A DNA stretch of 64,000 bases from Exiguobacterium antarcticum DSM 14480. Lineage in GTDB: Bacteria > Bacillota > Bacilli > Exiguobacteriales > Exiguobacteriaceae. The notes beneath the pieces are model-generated. The model searched no databases, was not told the origin of the DNA, and worked only from the letters and a program-made list of their open reading frames with translations. Shown here one piece after another: positions 53,200 through 61,734 of the stretch. Each line of letters starts with the position of its first letter. The stretch's first letter is position 1. The translations under genes were made by a program, and so were the position numbers. Location of the stretch: the NCBI RefSeq assembly GCF_000685865.1, contig NZ_JMKS01000003.1, positions 930,001 to 994,000 of the forward strand, given 5' to 3'.

Positions 53200-53913
53200 T
53201 TAGAGCAATGACTCCATTGCTGATACTTTCTCGTACATAAAGACTTCGTAGATTTTTTTCTTGAAGTTGTAGTCCATGCTGACGACCATCCGTTTTTTCG
53301 GATCGGTCGTTTGGAAGACGTATGACTTCATCATGACCGGATCAGCAAGACCGAGCTTGATATCTGCTTTTGAAGCGACCGTAGAATAATCAAAGTGTCC
53401 CCAGTCCATCCATTCGCCAAGTCCCTTGCCTGTCAAGACGGCATCGAGTTGTTTTTCTGTCATGCCTTCTGTCAACTTGGCACCTTTAGTCAGTTGCATC
53501 TTACTTTCACGCACACCAAGTTTTGTTTTTGCCGTGACTTCAATCATTCTCGATGTCAGACGATAGACTGAATCCTTACTTTTTGTCACAAACGACAGCG
53601 AAGTATACGTTGGTGCCACTTTCACTTTCGTATCATGAAAGTCATACGCCACAAACTTCTGTCCATCTTCTTTATCCGAGAACTCTGGTTTTTTCTTCAA
53701 CATCGTCGAACCGTCTTTTTTTGTTAATTGTGTTTTATAACTTTTTCCGTAAAGAACTTTTGCGACCTGCTCCATTGTCATGCCTGGTTTCAAAGCTTCA
53801 AACTGGACGGTTGCTTGCGTTTCTTCTTTCGTTGCTGCTTCTGCTGTTCCTGCGATGAGTGTTGAGCCGGCGATGAGTGCCGCGATTGTGAGTTTACCGA
53901 ATGTTGTTGTCAT
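53200..53913 (-). CDS. Secreted protein with two BLIP/SmpA-like motifs (paralogue 1)
   Basis: 237 residues. Signal peptide to about residue 26 (AGTAEAA). Two segments have the 'pGMt..qv..vlG' pattern of the BLIP/SmpA fold: LKPGMTMEQVAKVLYGKSY and LTEGMTEKQLDAVLTGKGLG. Between them are basic strands. Many such Firmicute proteins are of unknown role; BLIP itself inhibits beta-lactamase, but nothing here shows that activity. Third in a leftward row of three paralogues. Confidence 0.7.
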   Translation of the reverse strand: MTTTFGKLTIAALIAGSTLIAGTAEAATKEETQATVQFEALKPGMTMEQVAKVLYGKSYKTQLTKKDGSTMLKKKPEFSDKEDGQKFVAYDFHDTKVKVAPTYTSLSFVTKSKDSVYRLTSRMIEVTAKTKLGVRESKMQLTKGAKLTEGMTEKQLDAVLTGKGLGEWMDWGHFDYSTVASKADIKLGLADPVMMKSYVFQTTDPKKRMVVSMDYNFKKKIYEVFMYEKVSAMESLL

Positions 53914-53940
53914 GTGTATTCACTCTTTTCTGTTTTAGGA

Positions 53941-54645
53941 TTAGTAGAGTACTTGAGTACTCGATATATTTTCCACCCAATTGACACGGTAGGTTTTTTT
54001 CTTGGAATCAAACGTCATATTGACTTGTACTCGTTTGTTCGGATGATTTGTCCGGAAAATATAGACCTTTGTTTTCCCTTCACCAAGACCCATTTTTTTC
54101 AGCTCTTGTTTTGAAAAGCTATGACTGAAATCTGTTGTCGACCATGTCATCCAATCACCCAGACCTTTTCCTGTCAGTACTTTGTCGAGTTGCTGTTCCG
54201 TCATATCGTACTCAACTCGTTTACCTCGCTTCAGCTGTTTATCACTTTGCCGAACGCCCATCGGATTCTTCCCGCTGAAATCAAGGGACCTTAATGCCAA
54301 ACGGTAGACTTTATCTTTCGGCTTGGCTGCAAACAAAAACGTCATATAGTTTTTTTCCTCTTTACCGGGAACGAAGTAAATTACGAAGTCCAAGTCCTTA
54401 GACGTCTCTTCTTTTGGTGACTTTTCCTTTAAAATCGTTCGTCCCTTCTTTTTCGTCAGGTGTTTTTTGTAGGTCTTGCCATACCGTTGTTTTGCAAATT
54501 CGGCGATTGTCATGCCCGTCTTATATTTCGTAAAATCCATCGTGACTTGTTTTTCCTGTTTGGTTGCCGCATCGACAGGGCTGCTGATGACAGTCGAAGT
54601 CAATAGCGCCACTAGTATCATATATTTCAACATTCCTCTTGGCAT
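53941..54645 (-). CDS. Secreted protein with two BLIP/SmpA-like motifs (paralogue 2)
   Basis: 234 residues; AAAAAGGAG before the ATG. Signal peptide to about residue 26. The paired motifs are YKTGMTIAEFAKQRYGKTYK and YDMTEQQLDKVLTGKGLGDW. Very lysine-rich, predicted strongly basic. Shares the KGLG-W-W...DFS ending of the second repeat with its neighbours, showing tandem duplication. Confidence 0.7.
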   Translation of the reverse strand: MPRGMLKYMILVALLTSTVISSPVDAATKQEKQVTMDFTKYKTGMTIAEFAKQRYGKTYKKHLTKKKGRTILKEKSPKEETSKDLDFVIYFVPGKEEKNYMTFLFAAKPKDKVYRLALRSLDFSGKNPMGVRQSDKQLKRGKRVEYDMTEQQLDKVLTGKGLGDWMTWSTTDFSHSFSKQELKKMGLGEGKTKVYIFRTNHPNKRVQVNMTFDSKKKTYRVNWVENISSTQVLY

Positions 54646-54661
54646 GAAAGACTGCTCCTTT

Positions 54662-55363
54662 TTACTTCGTTTTAATCGGTAGAATTGTATAGTTATTCAA
54701 TTTATACTGTTTGCTCGCATGATCAAACTTCATCGTCGCTTCAATCTGCTTTTTCGGATTTGAACTTTTAAACGTATAGATTTTGATCTGACCACGGTAT
54801 TTGTATTCTTTTCGTTCCTGTTTGGTCTGGACGGATGTAAAGTCCCAGGACCAGCGCATCGCTACCTGACCGAGACCTTTACCGGACAACAGCTCGTCGA
54901 GTTCTGTTTCTGTTTCATCTCCTCGAATATACGTCACATGTTTAAGTGTCCGGGTACTTTCCCGTAATCCGCTATTCGTGTCCGCTGCAAACTGTAATGT
55001 TTTTTGGACCAGGAAATACGTCTTCTGATTCTTTTTCGTGTGGAATTCAAACATCATCAGTCGTGGTAACGTCTTCGATTGGTCATAAAATGAATATCCC
55101 CGCGAACGGTAGCCTTGTTCATTCTGAGTCCAATTTGCTTTTTTCTTAAAGACCGTCGCGCCATTCGTTTGTTTCAAATGTTGTTTGTACGATGTACCGT
55201 ACATGATTTTGGCAATTTGCGTTACGGTCAGACCGAATTTAAACGACCGGTACTCTTTTAATACGCGCTGTTCTTCCTTGGAAGCGGCTTGTCCGTCGAG
55301 TGTCCCGCTCAAGCACAGAACACCGATGACCAGTACCAACACCAGTTGTTTCAAAAATCTCAT
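54662..55363 (-). CDS. Secreted protein with two BLIP/SmpA-like motifs (paralogue 3)
   Basis: 233 residues, first in the row and the most diverged. Signal peptide to about residue 26 (GTLDGQAA). Motifs FKFGLTVTQIAKIMYGTSYK and ETELDELLSGKGLGQVAMRW keep the pattern but lose some glycine/methionine positions. It is 16 bases before paralogue 2 and follows a subtilase gene by 16 bases, suggesting one transcript. Confidence 0.68.
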   Translation of the reverse strand: MRFLKQLVLVLVIGVLCLSGTLDGQAASKEEQRVLKEYRSFKFGLTVTQIAKIMYGTSYKQHLKQTNGATVFKKKANWTQNEQGYRSRGYSFYDQSKTLPRLMMFEFHTKKNQKTYFLVQKTLQFAADTNSGLRESTRTLKHVTYIRGDETETELDELLSGKGLGQVAMRWSWDFTSVQTKQERKEYKYRGQIKIYTFKSSNPKKQIEATMKFDHASKQYKLNNYTILPIKTK

Positions 55364-55379
55364 ACTGTTCCTACTCTCT

Positions 55380-56948
55380 TCATTTCAGTAATCGAACCGC
55401 CCGATCAGCATCGAGACGTCCGTACCCGTACGACGTGTCATAGCCTTTTTTTCCGAGGTCTTGCGCGGATTTTTTGAGAATGCTTTCAACTTCTGATGCC
55501 TTGATCGTCGGCTTCAAGCTGTAGAGGACGCTCGCGACACCCGCGACGTGCGGTGCTGCCATCGATGTCCCGCTCCAGAAGGCCGACACCCCGTCACTGA
55601 GGTAACTTGGAATGTCTTGTCCCGGTGCAATCAAATCGAGTCCTTCGCCATAGTTCGAGAAGGCCGACCGTTTGTCGAACCGGTTGGATGACCCAACCGA
55701 GAGCACATACTGTGACCGTGCCGGATAAGACAGCTTGTTCGTCCCTTCATTCCCTGCCGCGACCACAACAAGGACTCCTTGTTTTTTCGCATAGGCGAGA
55801 GCATCTTCAATCGCCCGGGACGAGAACCCGCCTCCGATACTGATATTGATGACTTTGGCTTTCTTCTTCACCGCATGCAGGATTCCTTTGGCGATATTCG
55901 AGTTGGAACCGTAGTTGTCTTCCCCGAGCACTTTGATCGGGATGATCGATGCTTTGGCATTGATGCCGGACATCCCGTACGTATTATTGCTGTTCGCTGC
56001 GATGATCCCCGCAATATGTGAACCATGACCATGATCATCGATGGCGAGCTGACGGCGGTTGACGAAATCATAGCCAAGATCCATCCGGACCCGTCCGGCA
56101 AAATCGGCGTACGTCGGGTTGATCCCGGTATCGATGACAGCGACGAGGACCGTCGATTGTTTTTTCGAAGTAATCCGCTTTTTCATCGCCTCGAAATTGA
56201 TATCGGCTCCTTTGACGCCACCCCGTTGTCCGGTATTGTTCAACGACCACTGATACGATTTGAAGACGTCATTTCCGAGTCCATGCATTTGACTATCGAG
56301 TTCGACATAGGCGACGCCACGTGTTTGTTCGAGTTGACGTTTTGCGGCAAGTGCCTGCATGACCGTCCGGTACGTGAACTTCTCGAGCTTTAGTCCTGCG
56401 TCAATCGTCTCCCGTTTGACGGCATCCGTTTTCTCGGACAACTGTTGTTTTTGACTGCTTGGTCCTGTCATTTTGACGACCAGGCTACTCGATTTTGCTA
56501 CCGTACCCGATTGACCAATCAACTCCCGAAGTGGTTGCAGGCGTTCGAGTTTAAACGGGACGACAAACGATGTGTTTTTCTTTCCTTCAATCTCTATGTA
56601 TTGACGCCCGCTCCAACTGAGTGGGAAGATCAGCGACTGATTCGTGACTTGATCGTACCGTCCGTAGACCAGTTGTTGTTTATAGTTCGTTTGTGAATCA
56701 TAGACCGTGACCGCTTCCGTCACGTCCGCTGCAAATTTGAGGTGAGTGCCGCCCGTCAGGTAGGTTTTTGTATCAAAGTAAAACAAGGCTTTGCCTTTGC
56801 TATCAAACGTACCTTTGATGTAGGCTTTCTTCGTTTCCAAGTCAAGCGATGGTAACTTTTTAGCCCCTGTACCCGCTGCTTCTGTTTGAATCGGTACGGC
56901 TGTTCCCAGTAGACCGAAAACCGTCAAGCCGACTAACCATTTTTGCAT
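55380..56948 (-). CDS. Secreted subtilisin-like serine protease (S8)
   Basis: 522 residues. Signal peptide to ~25. An N-terminal prepeptidase-type beta domain (HLKFAADVTEAVTVYDS, FPLSWSGRQYIEIEG) and a propeptide-like segment (LKLEKFTYRTVMQALAAKRQ) precede the catalytic domain: Asp in VLVAVIDTGINP, His in HGHGSHIAGIIAA, Asn in VVAAGNEG and Ser in SGTSMAAPHVAGVASVL. It ends soon after the catalytic domain with no wall anchor. Gene directly before the BLIP-like paralogues. Confidence 0.93.
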   Translation of the reverse strand: MQKWLVGLTVFGLLGTAVPIQTEAAGTGAKKLPSLDLETKKAYIKGTFDSKGKALFYFDTKTYLTGGTHLKFAADVTEAVTVYDSQTNYKQQLVYGRYDQVTNQSLIFPLSWSGRQYIEIEGKKNTSFVVPFKLERLQPLRELIGQSGTVAKSSSLVVKMTGPSSQKQQLSEKTDAVKRETIDAGLKLEKFTYRTVMQALAAKRQLEQTRGVAYVELDSQMHGLGNDVFKSYQWSLNNTGQRGGVKGADINFEAMKKRITSKKQSTVLVAVIDTGINPTYADFAGRVRMDLGYDFVNRRQLAIDDHGHGSHIAGIIAANSNNTYGMSGINAKASIIPIKVLGEDNYGSNSNIAKGILHAVKKKAKVINISIGGGFSSRAIEDALAYAKKQGVLVVVAAGNEGTNKLSYPARSQYVLSVGSSNRFDKRSAFSNYGEGLDLIAPGQDIPSYLSDGVSAFWSGTSMAAPHVAGVASVLYSLKPTIKASEVESILKKSAQDLGKKGYDTSYGYGRLDADRAVRLLK

Positions 56949-57067
56949 TTCTTCACTCCTCTATCCGCCTTTTGTCCTATGCATCCAGTATAATGGAAAT
57001 TTTTACGATAAACACCTAATTTTTGATTTTTCATCAGAATTTTTTCCGGAAATTTAAAATAAATCGT

Positions 57068-57102
57068 AAAAAAAAGCGAATCCTTTGAAAGAACGGATTC
57101 GC
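57068..57102 (-). terminator. Intrinsic terminator after the frameshifted subtilase
   Basis: GCGAATCC and GGATTCGC pair around an 11-base loop, with a run of eight T on the minus strand. Confidence 0.75.
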
Positions 57103-57108
57103 CTTGCT

Positions 57109-58691
57109 TCATTTAATGTAACTGGCTGCTTTGTCGGCATTAAGACGACCCGATCCATATGTCGTATCGTACCCTTTTGAGCCAAGATCCTTCGCTGATT
57201 TCTTGAGGATACTTTCGACGTCCGCCGCTTTGATCGTCGGTTTCAGACTGTACAAGACACTCGCGACTGCCGCGACATGCGGTGCTGCCATCGAGGTCCC
57301 GCTCGCAAAGGCGAGTTCTCCGTCTGCGAGATAACTTGGAATCGAAACACCCGGTGCGACCAGATCGAGTCCCGTCCCATAGTTCGAGAATGAGGCACGT
57401 TTATCCGTCCTCCCTGTCGCACCGACCGATAGGACATATTTTGAACGCGCCGGGTATGACAATGCCTTTTTCGCCTCGTTACCAGAAGCAGCGACGACTA
57501 AGACATTTTTGCTTTTCGCATAAGCGAGTGCCGATTCGACCGATTTAGATGACGCGTAACCACCAAGACTCAGGTTGATGACCTTCGCGCCTTTTTTGAC
57601 CGCATGATTGATGCCGCTGACAAGATCCGACGTGTAACCGGCTCCGCTTTCGTCCAAGATTTTAATCGGAATGATCGAAGCTTTGGCACTGATTCCTGTC
57701 ATTCCGTACGTATTGTCACTACCGGCGGCGATGATACCTGCGACATGCGAACCATGTCCATTATCATCCCAAGCCGTCTTCGAACGATTGACGAAATCGT
57801 ATCCGAGATCCATCCGGACCTTGCCAGCGAAATCGGCATAACTCGGGTTGACGCCTGAATCAATGACAGCGACGAGCGTCGTCGACTGTTTCTTTTTCGC
57901 AATCCGTTTTTGCATCGCCGTGAAACCGATGTCCGCTCCTTTGAGCCCTTTTTTCTGTCCTGTGTTCACGAGTGACCACTGATGGTGCTTGAACGCATCG
58001 GCGCCAAACGCTTGAACCGGCGTATCGTATTCGACGTACGCCGTCGCACTTGATTGCTCAAGTTTCTGTTTCGCCTGGTTCGCTTCCGCGGCCGATCGAT
58101 ACGTCAATTTTTCGAGTCGTAATTCAGGTGCTAATGACTGAACCGACTTGGCACCGACACTACTTGCACGCATCTTACCGGGTTTTGTTTTGACGATCAG
58201 TGCCGTGCTCGCCTTCGTTGTGACAGACGAACCTTTCGTCAAATCAACCGGTTCGTACCTTGAGACACTGAACGGGACGGAATAAGTATCCCCCGGATAA
58301 CCTTCCAAGATTAAGTACTGACGCCCTTTCCAGCTGAGCGGGAAGTACATCGTCTCATCATTGCGTTGGAAGTACCGGTTGTAGACACGGCCGGCATCGG
58401 CGTCTGCTTACTCGTGAAGACCGTTCCGTAAATATCCCAGTCGAGCTTAAACTCAAGATGTGTCCCGTCTGCGACAAAGTCGGCCGAATCCATATACCAG
58501 ACGTCAAACCCATCTTCGTCAAATCGTCCTTTCATCGGTGCTCCGACGTAACTACCATGGAATGTCGGTACTTCTTTTGCTTGATTGATCTGCGTGCTGC
58601 TAACCGTTTTTTGTTTGTCCGTCGCTTCTCCGTTTAAACCAAATCCTATAAGTAAGCTAACCGTTAGGCTACCTGTGATAATTTTTTTCAT
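57109..58691 (-). pseudogene. Second secreted subtilase gene with a frameshift near 58390
   Basis: The start (ATG 58691, AAGGAG upstream, signal peptide MKKIITGSLTVSLLIGFGLN) and the prepeptidase-like beta domain read to about GTVFTSKQTPMPA. The frame then continues out of phase. The -1 frame picks up GRVYNRYFQRNDETMYFPLS, matching the paralogue's QLVYGRYDQ...FPLSW, and carries a complete catalytic domain (VAVIDSGVNPS, GHGSHVAGIIAA, SGTSMAAPHVAAVASVL). A single lost base in the GCCGGCC run explains it. Either a real inactivating mutation or a sequence error; without the shift it would be about 526 residues, close to the 522 of its neighbour. Confidence 0.82.
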
Positions 58692-58805
58692 TTCTGCACT
58701 CCTTCAATCGTCTTAGGTCTATACACCTATAATATACCTTTTATTTATGGGATAATGTGGAATATTTAAAAGTATTTACCTAATTCGTTCAATTGACTGG
58801 AATCC

Positions 58806-58833
58806 AAAAAAAACCATCACCTCGAGGGTGATG
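58806..58833 (-). terminator. Intrinsic terminator after the glucanotransferase gene
   Basis: CATCACC and GGTGATG pair around a 5-base loop, with a run of eight T on the minus strand. Confidence 0.7.
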
Positions 58834-58842
58834 ATTTGATGA

Positions 58843-61524
58843 TTATTTGACGCTGACTTTGAAGGTCTTGATGACCTTGTAGTTTCCGACCGTCGTATAC
58901 GTGACGCGAATCGAAGTTGTTCCTTTATTCACTGCTTTGACTTGACCTTTTGACGAGACAGTCGCGACTTTTTTGTTAAGAGATGCGTAGCTGACGGATT
59001 TGATTTTATCTGTCGCTGCCGAATAACTAATCGTCGTCACTTGACCTTTTTTCAATGTTTTTCCTGTTGCTTTGAGCGTAACGCTATTGACTTTCGTCTC
59101 GATCGGCAATGTCGTCGTCAAGACGAAACCATCTTTTAGTGTCACAGTCGCTGTGACCGTTGTCTTACCAGCTGCTTTACCAACGAGACGTCCCGTTGTA
59201 TCAACTGTCGCTTTTGACGCATCTGCCACTTGGTAACGGATCGACGAAACAGCAGATGAGCTATTTGCGACTTTCGTTTTCAGGTTGATACCTTTTCCTT
59301 GGTAGACACTTGCTTTTTCAATCGTTGCTGTTGGTGCTTTTGTCGTTTGCGGAACGAAGACACCGAGGTATCCATTCACTTCTGCTGTTCTCATGCCTTT
59401 GACCGGAACCGTCAAGATCCCGTTTTTATCTGTGACGAGTTTCATCTTACTGACACCACTTGCATCGACGAAGACTTGATTCGTATGCTGTTTCCCCATA
59501 TCCACTTTGATCGTCGTGTTGAGTGTCGATTTTTTACCGATGACCGTCGCAACACCCGTATTCCGGTCTTTACCGAGACGGACGCTTGAAATCAAGTGAT
59601 CTCCAGCAACTTTTGACGTGTTCGCTGCGTGCGACACGACTTTTTGTGCGCCGTATGCATATTGTTTCCGGACTTTCAGTAAGTTCGCGATTTCATCATA
59701 ATACGGCGTTTGTTTCGTCATATATGAAGCATCCGTTTGATACATGTCACCATAATAGACGGTTGGGACTGTGTCTTTGTTGGTCAGCAAGTATGCATAT
59801 TGTGCGACGACGTTATCGACCGAATATTTTTTCTTCGTGCTTGCGAGTTCAGCATTGTAGATGTTAAGTGCTTTTTTCTCAGTGTCTTTATCGTACATTT
59901 TTTCGAACGATTTCGGCTCTTCGCCTGCTGCGTACTGGACGCCTGTTTTGATACCGTAGAGATCAAGCATGATTTGGTTGACGCGGTTTTTCTCTTGGTC
60001 ATGGTTATTGACGAATGACCAGTTGGCGGACACATCCGTCGATCCTGTTCCTGCCCGGTTGACGGTTGAACCACTTGCGATGGCACTTAACGGACGTTTT
60101 GACATTTCGTTTCCGAGTGCATTCCGCATCGTAAAGTAGAGCGGTGAATCCATGATGAGCTGTTCATCATTGTTTGCCTTCATATATGTTTTTTGCTCTG
60201 ACTTGTAGCTTTCGATGTAGCTCAAATGCTCTTTTTTACCGAAGTGCTCTTTTGCGACTTCTGCTTCCGCCTTCAAAATCGCCGTATCATAGTGGGACGC
60301 CGCATCGATCCGGAAGCCGTCGAACTTGTACGTCTCAAGCATCCATTTCATCCAGTTCTTTTGCTCTTTAATGACTTCTGCGTTCGAGTTGGCCAAGTCT
60401 ACTCCAAGCAGGAACTCGTCATTATTCGTCATCGTCTTGTTGTAGGCTTGAAGTGGTGAGCCTGCTTCATCGACGAACAGGAACTGATCTTCGATGTCGA
60501 TGCCTGAGTTGTCATTCTGATACGAACGTTCTTCCGATCCGTATCCGTAGACAGCTTGTGTCTTCATGTAGTCTTCCGTCAACTTGGCAATCGTTGCATT
60601 GTCAGCTGACGCAAGGAGTGCTTCTTTTGTCGCAAAACCATTTTCTTTCATATAAGCGAGGTAGCCTGGATCTTTTGCATACTGCGACAACATCGGTTTC
60701 CAGTTTTGTGGTGATACTTCATACCAGCCATCTGCCGCAAGATATGTATCGACGACATTCAAACTTTGTGTTTTAGACGCTTCAACCAACCATTCCGGAA
60801 GATAGTTTTTTTCGTTGTTTGGTCCAAAGTAACGGTATGGTTTACCGGCTTTGTCCGTCATGACACGCCCTGTACCTTGACCTTGCAATGACGTTCCGTT
60901 TAAGAAGGTTTTGTTCCACTCTTTGAGGTAACCGTATTTCGCTTGCCCCATTCCGCCACCTTTTGTATAGGCGAGGTATGGTGTCGCGAGCGTTTTCGTT
61001 GTTTGTCCACCTGTATACGGATTTGCGAACGGCTCACCTGAGCTTGTCGCACGACGGACAAAGACCGCTTCGCGCTGGTTCAAACCAAGCATTTGGTTCG
61101 GTACTAAATCCATTTGAACTTTGATGTTGTCGTCATGTAACATATCGACCATCATCTCGAGGTGACTGGCTTTTCCGTATTTCGTTGCCGTCGTTCCACC
61201 TGGACCTTGCGGGAACTCACCAAAATCATAACGATCGGCAATTGCGTATCCTTCCATATAACGTGCCATGTCAAACGAACGGTAAGCTGGTGGCATCCAA
61301 ACGTCCGTCACACCCCATGAGTTCAATAAGTCACCTTTTTTTGCGAGCGTCCGGTACATGTTGCTGTCATACGGTTGGTACAGACTGAAACTTTGGAAGA
61401 TGACATGGTTGTCCAGCTTTTCACCTGATGTATAGGCTGCTGCTTGCTTCGGTGCTACACCGAAGCTACTTGTTGCTACGAGAGTAGCGAGTAATCCGAC
61501 TGATACTTTTTTCGTGTTCTTCAT
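58843..61524 (-). CDS. gtfC: Secreted GH70/GH13-type 4,6-alpha-glucanotransferase, GtfC-like
   Basis: 893 residues. Signal peptide to ~30 (PKQAAA). The (beta/alpha)8 domain reads in the non-permuted order: motif I MDLVPNQML, motif II DGFRIDAASHYD (nucleophile Asp), motif III YIESYK (acid/base Glu) and motif IV FVNNHDQEKNRV (transition-state Asp). These fit GtfC-type GH70 proteins, which cut alpha-1,4 glucans and form alpha-1,6 links. The last ~170 residues are two Big2-like domains (KTTVTATVTLKDG, KGTTSIRVTY), probably for surface binding. Architecture and length agree with my memory of Exiguobacterium sibiricum GtfC; a plain alpha-amylase is less likely. Monocistronic. Confidence 0.8.
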   Translation of the reverse strand: MKNTKKVSVGLLATLVATSSFGVAPKQAAAYTSGEKLDNHVIFQSFSLYQPYDSNMYRTLAKKGDLLNSWGVTDVWMPPAYRSFDMARYMEGYAIADRYDFGEFPQGPGGTTATKYGKASHLEMMVDMLHDDNIKVQMDLVPNQMLGLNQREAVFVRRATSSGEPFANPYTGGQTTKTLATPYLAYTKGGGMGQAKYGYLKEWNKTFLNGTSLQGQGTGRVMTDKAGKPYRYFGPNNEKNYLPEWLVEASKTQSLNVVDTYLAADGWYEVSPQNWKPMLSQYAKDPGYLAYMKENGFATKEALLASADNATIAKLTEDYMKTQAVYGYGSEERSYQNDNSGIDIEDQFLFVDEAGSPLQAYNKTMTNNDEFLLGVDLANSNAEVIKEQKNWMKWMLETYKFDGFRIDAASHYDTAILKAEAEVAKEHFGKKEHLSYIESYKSEQKTYMKANNDEQLIMDSPLYFTMRNALGNEMSKRPLSAIASGSTVNRAGTGSTDVSANWSFVNNHDQEKNRVNQIMLDLYGIKTGVQYAAGEEPKSFEKMYDKDTEKKALNIYNAELASTKKKYSVDNVVAQYAYLLTNKDTVPTVYYGDMYQTDASYMTKQTPYYDEIANLLKVRKQYAYGAQKVVSHAANTSKVAGDHLISSVRLGKDRNTGVATVIGKKSTLNTTIKVDMGKQHTNQVFVDASGVSKMKLVTDKNGILTVPVKGMRTAEVNGYLGVFVPQTTKAPTATIEKASVYQGKGINLKTKVANSSSAVSSIRYQVADASKATVDTTGRLVGKAAGKTTVTATVTLKDGFVLTTTLPIETKVNSVTLKATGKTLKKGQVTTISYSAATDKIKSVSYASLNKKVATVSSKGQVKAVNKGTTSIRVTYTTVGNYKVIKTFKVSVK

Positions 61525-61686
61525 CGATATAATCTCCCTTTTTTATGTATGTATTTGATTGTTTTTCCCTTTAACTACTAAACGACATCACATAATTTAC
61601 CATTAATCCATTATGCCCATCATCTGTATTTTAATAAAACAAGTCAATAGATTTCGCAAAATGCAATCGATTGCACTAATCACCAC

Positions 61687-61727
61687 AAAAAAAACACCTT
61701 TCATCCATTTCTGGACGAAAGGTGTTT
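61687..61727 (-). terminator. Intrinsic terminator after the surface protein gene
   Basis: AACACCTTTC and GAAAGGTGTT pair, with inner TCC/GGA, followed by a run of eight T on the minus strand. Confidence 0.8.
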
Positions 61728-61734
61728 GCATGGA

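Noticed and set aside
58380-58410. Programmed ribosomal frameshift in the second subtilase
   Set aside because: There is no slippery heptamer followed by a stem-loop, and the paralogue next door encodes the same protein in one frame.
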